From the NCBI GenBank assembly GCA_913064775.1, contig CAJYAD010000034.1, forward strand, positions 1 through 36,011: a stretch of 36,011 bases of DNA, read 5' to 3'. A program made the translations under genes and the position numbers. Source of the DNA: an uncultured Albidovulum sp. Its GTDB lineage: Bacteria > Pseudomonadota > Alphaproteobacteria > Rhodobacterales > Rhodobacteraceae. Below the pieces are notes generated by a model. That model saw nothing but the letters and a program-made list of their open reading frames with translations. It searched no databases and was not told the DNA's origin. Numbering within the stretch: position 1 is the stretch's first letter; every line of letters starts with the position of its first letter. Below are positions 35,001-36,011 of this stretch, piece by piece.

Positions 35001-35927
35001 ATGAATGCTCATGTCGCAAAGTTGACTTTTTCCGAGCTGTTGATCGATATTTGTGCACTTGCAGTTGCATATTCGGCCAGCAACTATCTCGGATGGCTGA
35101 TCGGACATTCCGCCTTGCAGGGGATCATGATCTACCCGGCAGCAGGGATTGCAGTCGCGATCATGCTCGGAGCAGGTCGTCGCGTCTGGCTGGGGGTGCT
35201 TCTCGGCGTTGTTCTCCTCAACCTCTGGATCGTGCTTTCTCCATCGGCATCTGGAGGCTTCGGATTGCAGATGCAGATGCCTGGCATCGTCGCCTTGGCC
35301 GCGACCGTTCAAGCGTTGCTGGCGGTCACTCTGATCCGGCGGCGTTTCGGGGTCACAGTCAACCTGACAGGCAGCCTGGACGTGATAACCATGTTGCTCT
35401 ATGCCGGTCCGGTCGCCTGCGCGGCTACGGCAACGATCACTGGCCTGGGGGCCTATTTTCACGGATTGTTGCCAGCGGGTTCAGCGGTGGAGCAAGGTTC
35501 GAAAATTTGGGCAGGCGCAAGTCTTAGCGTCGTTGCATTCCTTCCGTTGTCACTCGTAACCATAACACCTGATAATCGCCAGCACGGAGTGTTGTGGAAG
35601 GGGGCGCCGCTGCGCCATGTATTGACGCCGCTTGCATCGTTCGTCCTGCTGTCAGGCCTCTTCGTTACGGCTTTCCTTGCAAACACAATCAACGCGAGCA
35701 ATGCCCAGAGCCATCGAAAGATATTCTCGCTGATCGTGGATCGGAATGTAGCCGATATCTATCGAGAATTTGGTTCATTTGGGGCGATTTTAGACGATAC
35801 GGCAGACAGAATCGGCAGTCATCCGCACGATAAACTTCAAAATTGGCAGCAATTCCTGCAGCCATCTATGCTCTACGGGCTGCACAGGGCAATCGCATTT
35901 GGCTTCAGTCGACCTTCAAGCCATTGA
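35001..35927 (+). CDS. MASE1-domain membrane sensor, C-terminally truncated
   Basis: A 308-residue membrane protein. Residues about 10-225 hold seven or eight hydrophobic segments with the MASE1 pattern (YLGWLIGHSALQGIMIYPAA, then GIAVAIMLGAGRRVWLGVLL), a membrane sensory module usually followed by PAS, GGDEF, EAL or histidine kinase domains. From about 230 the chain leaves the membrane (NTINASNAQSHRKIFSLIVD, then RNVADIYREFGSFGAI) and resembles the start of a CHASE-type periplasmic domain, but stops at FSRPSSH. No output domain follows. The last 23 bases overlap the end of an oppositely oriented frame, so the natural C terminus was probably lost in a rearrangement near 35905. Good start: GGAAGGAAG at 34988-34996. 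Codon use is less GC-extreme than the core genes, suggesting acquired DNA. Confidence 0.78.
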   Translation: MNAHVAKLTFSELLIDICALAVAYSASNYLGWLIGHSALQGIMIYPAAGIAVAIMLGAGRRVWLGVLLGVVLLNLWIVLSPSASGGFGLQMQMPGIVALAATVQALLAVTLIRRRFGVTVNLTGSLDVITMLLYAGPVACAATATITGLGAYFHGLLPAGSAVEQGSKIWAGASLSVVAFLPLSLVTITPDNRQHGVLWKGAPLRHVLTPLASFVLLSGLFVTAFLANTINASNAQSHRKIFSLIVDRNVADIYREFGSFGAILDDTADRIGSHPHDKLQNWQQFLQPSMLYGLHRAIAFGFSRPSSH

Positions 35928-36011
35928 GTATGCTTCGTAAAAATGCTTCGTCCCAGCCAGCGCGCTTGAGCTTGATGGAGAGGGAACCCTTGGAAGTGTC
36001 CCTGCGGACGA
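35905..36011 (-). CDS. C-terminal end of an unidentified protein (runs off window)
   Basis: Reading leftward from the window edge, one frame stays open for 34 codons and stops at TGA 35907-35905: VRRDTSKGSLSIKLKRAGWD, then EAFLRSILNGLKVD. The mix of Lys/Arg/Leu residues looks like real coding sequence with an amphipathic ending. It may be a DNA-binding, plasmid-partition or mobile-element protein, but I do not recognise it. It overlaps the last 23 bases of the MASE1 gene on the other strand. Confidence 0.4.
   Translation of the reverse strand, partial: VRRDTSKGSLSIKLKRAGWDEAFLRSILNGLKVD

Overview
The window is about 36 kb of GC-rich DNA from an alphaproteobacterium. Gene content points to the family Rhodobacteraceae, with a Paracoccus- or Rhodobacter-like genome the best guess: an RTX protein with a Hint domain, a dimethylglycine-dehydrogenase-like protein with a GcvT half, a MttB-family methyltransferase, a tandem cold-shock protein followed by a DUF192 gene, a DUF1127 protein and a B12-dependent ribonucleotide reductase. 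The genus is an inference; no rRNA or other marker is present.

Layout. Positions 1-1998 are an insertion-sequence zone: the end of an IS5-family element, an IS6-family element whose transposase carries one in-frame stop, and about 1 kb without a convincing gene. Positions 1999-33034 are mostly intact chromosomal genes: RTX-Hint protein; MobA-like nucleotidyltransferase; FAD/GcvT oxidoreductase; DUF6314; purB; a small secreted protein; a FliG-like protein; an ACT-like small protein; guaA; MttB family; a TIM-barrel/methylglyoxal-synthase fusion; an MFS transporter; a GntR regulator with nagA; a leftward set fabI-lysE-gpt-DUF2127; then pdxH, a double cold-shock protein, DUF192, tRNA-Pro, an RND efflux pair and nrdJ. 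Positions 33146-36011 are again accessory: DUF1127, a decayed IS1380 transposase, a MASE1 membrane sensor that ends without an output domain, and the 3' end of an unidentified gene.

How the genes work together. The purine genes (purB, guaA, gpt) and fabI, pdxH and nrdJ are housekeeping. The FAD/GcvT protein and the MttB-family protein fit catabolism of methylated amines or betaines; the fusion protein lies directly downstream of the MttB gene. GntR plus nagA form an amino-sugar unit, with three TACCAA/TTGGTA boxes in front. The RND adaptor and permease overlap by four bases.

Most notable points: (1) a 355-residue fusion of a TIM-barrel-like domain with a methylglyoxal-synthase domain that keeps every catalytic residue checked; (2) paired NrdR-box-like sites and an 18-bp inverted repeat in front of nrdJ; (3) a 20-bp tandem operator-like repeat between the FAD/GcvT gene and DUF6314; (4) a His/Asp repeat tract at the head of the RTX-Hint protein; (5) a small dispersed intergenic repeat with three copies. 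No CRISPR array, rRNA gene, prophage or known defence system was seen.
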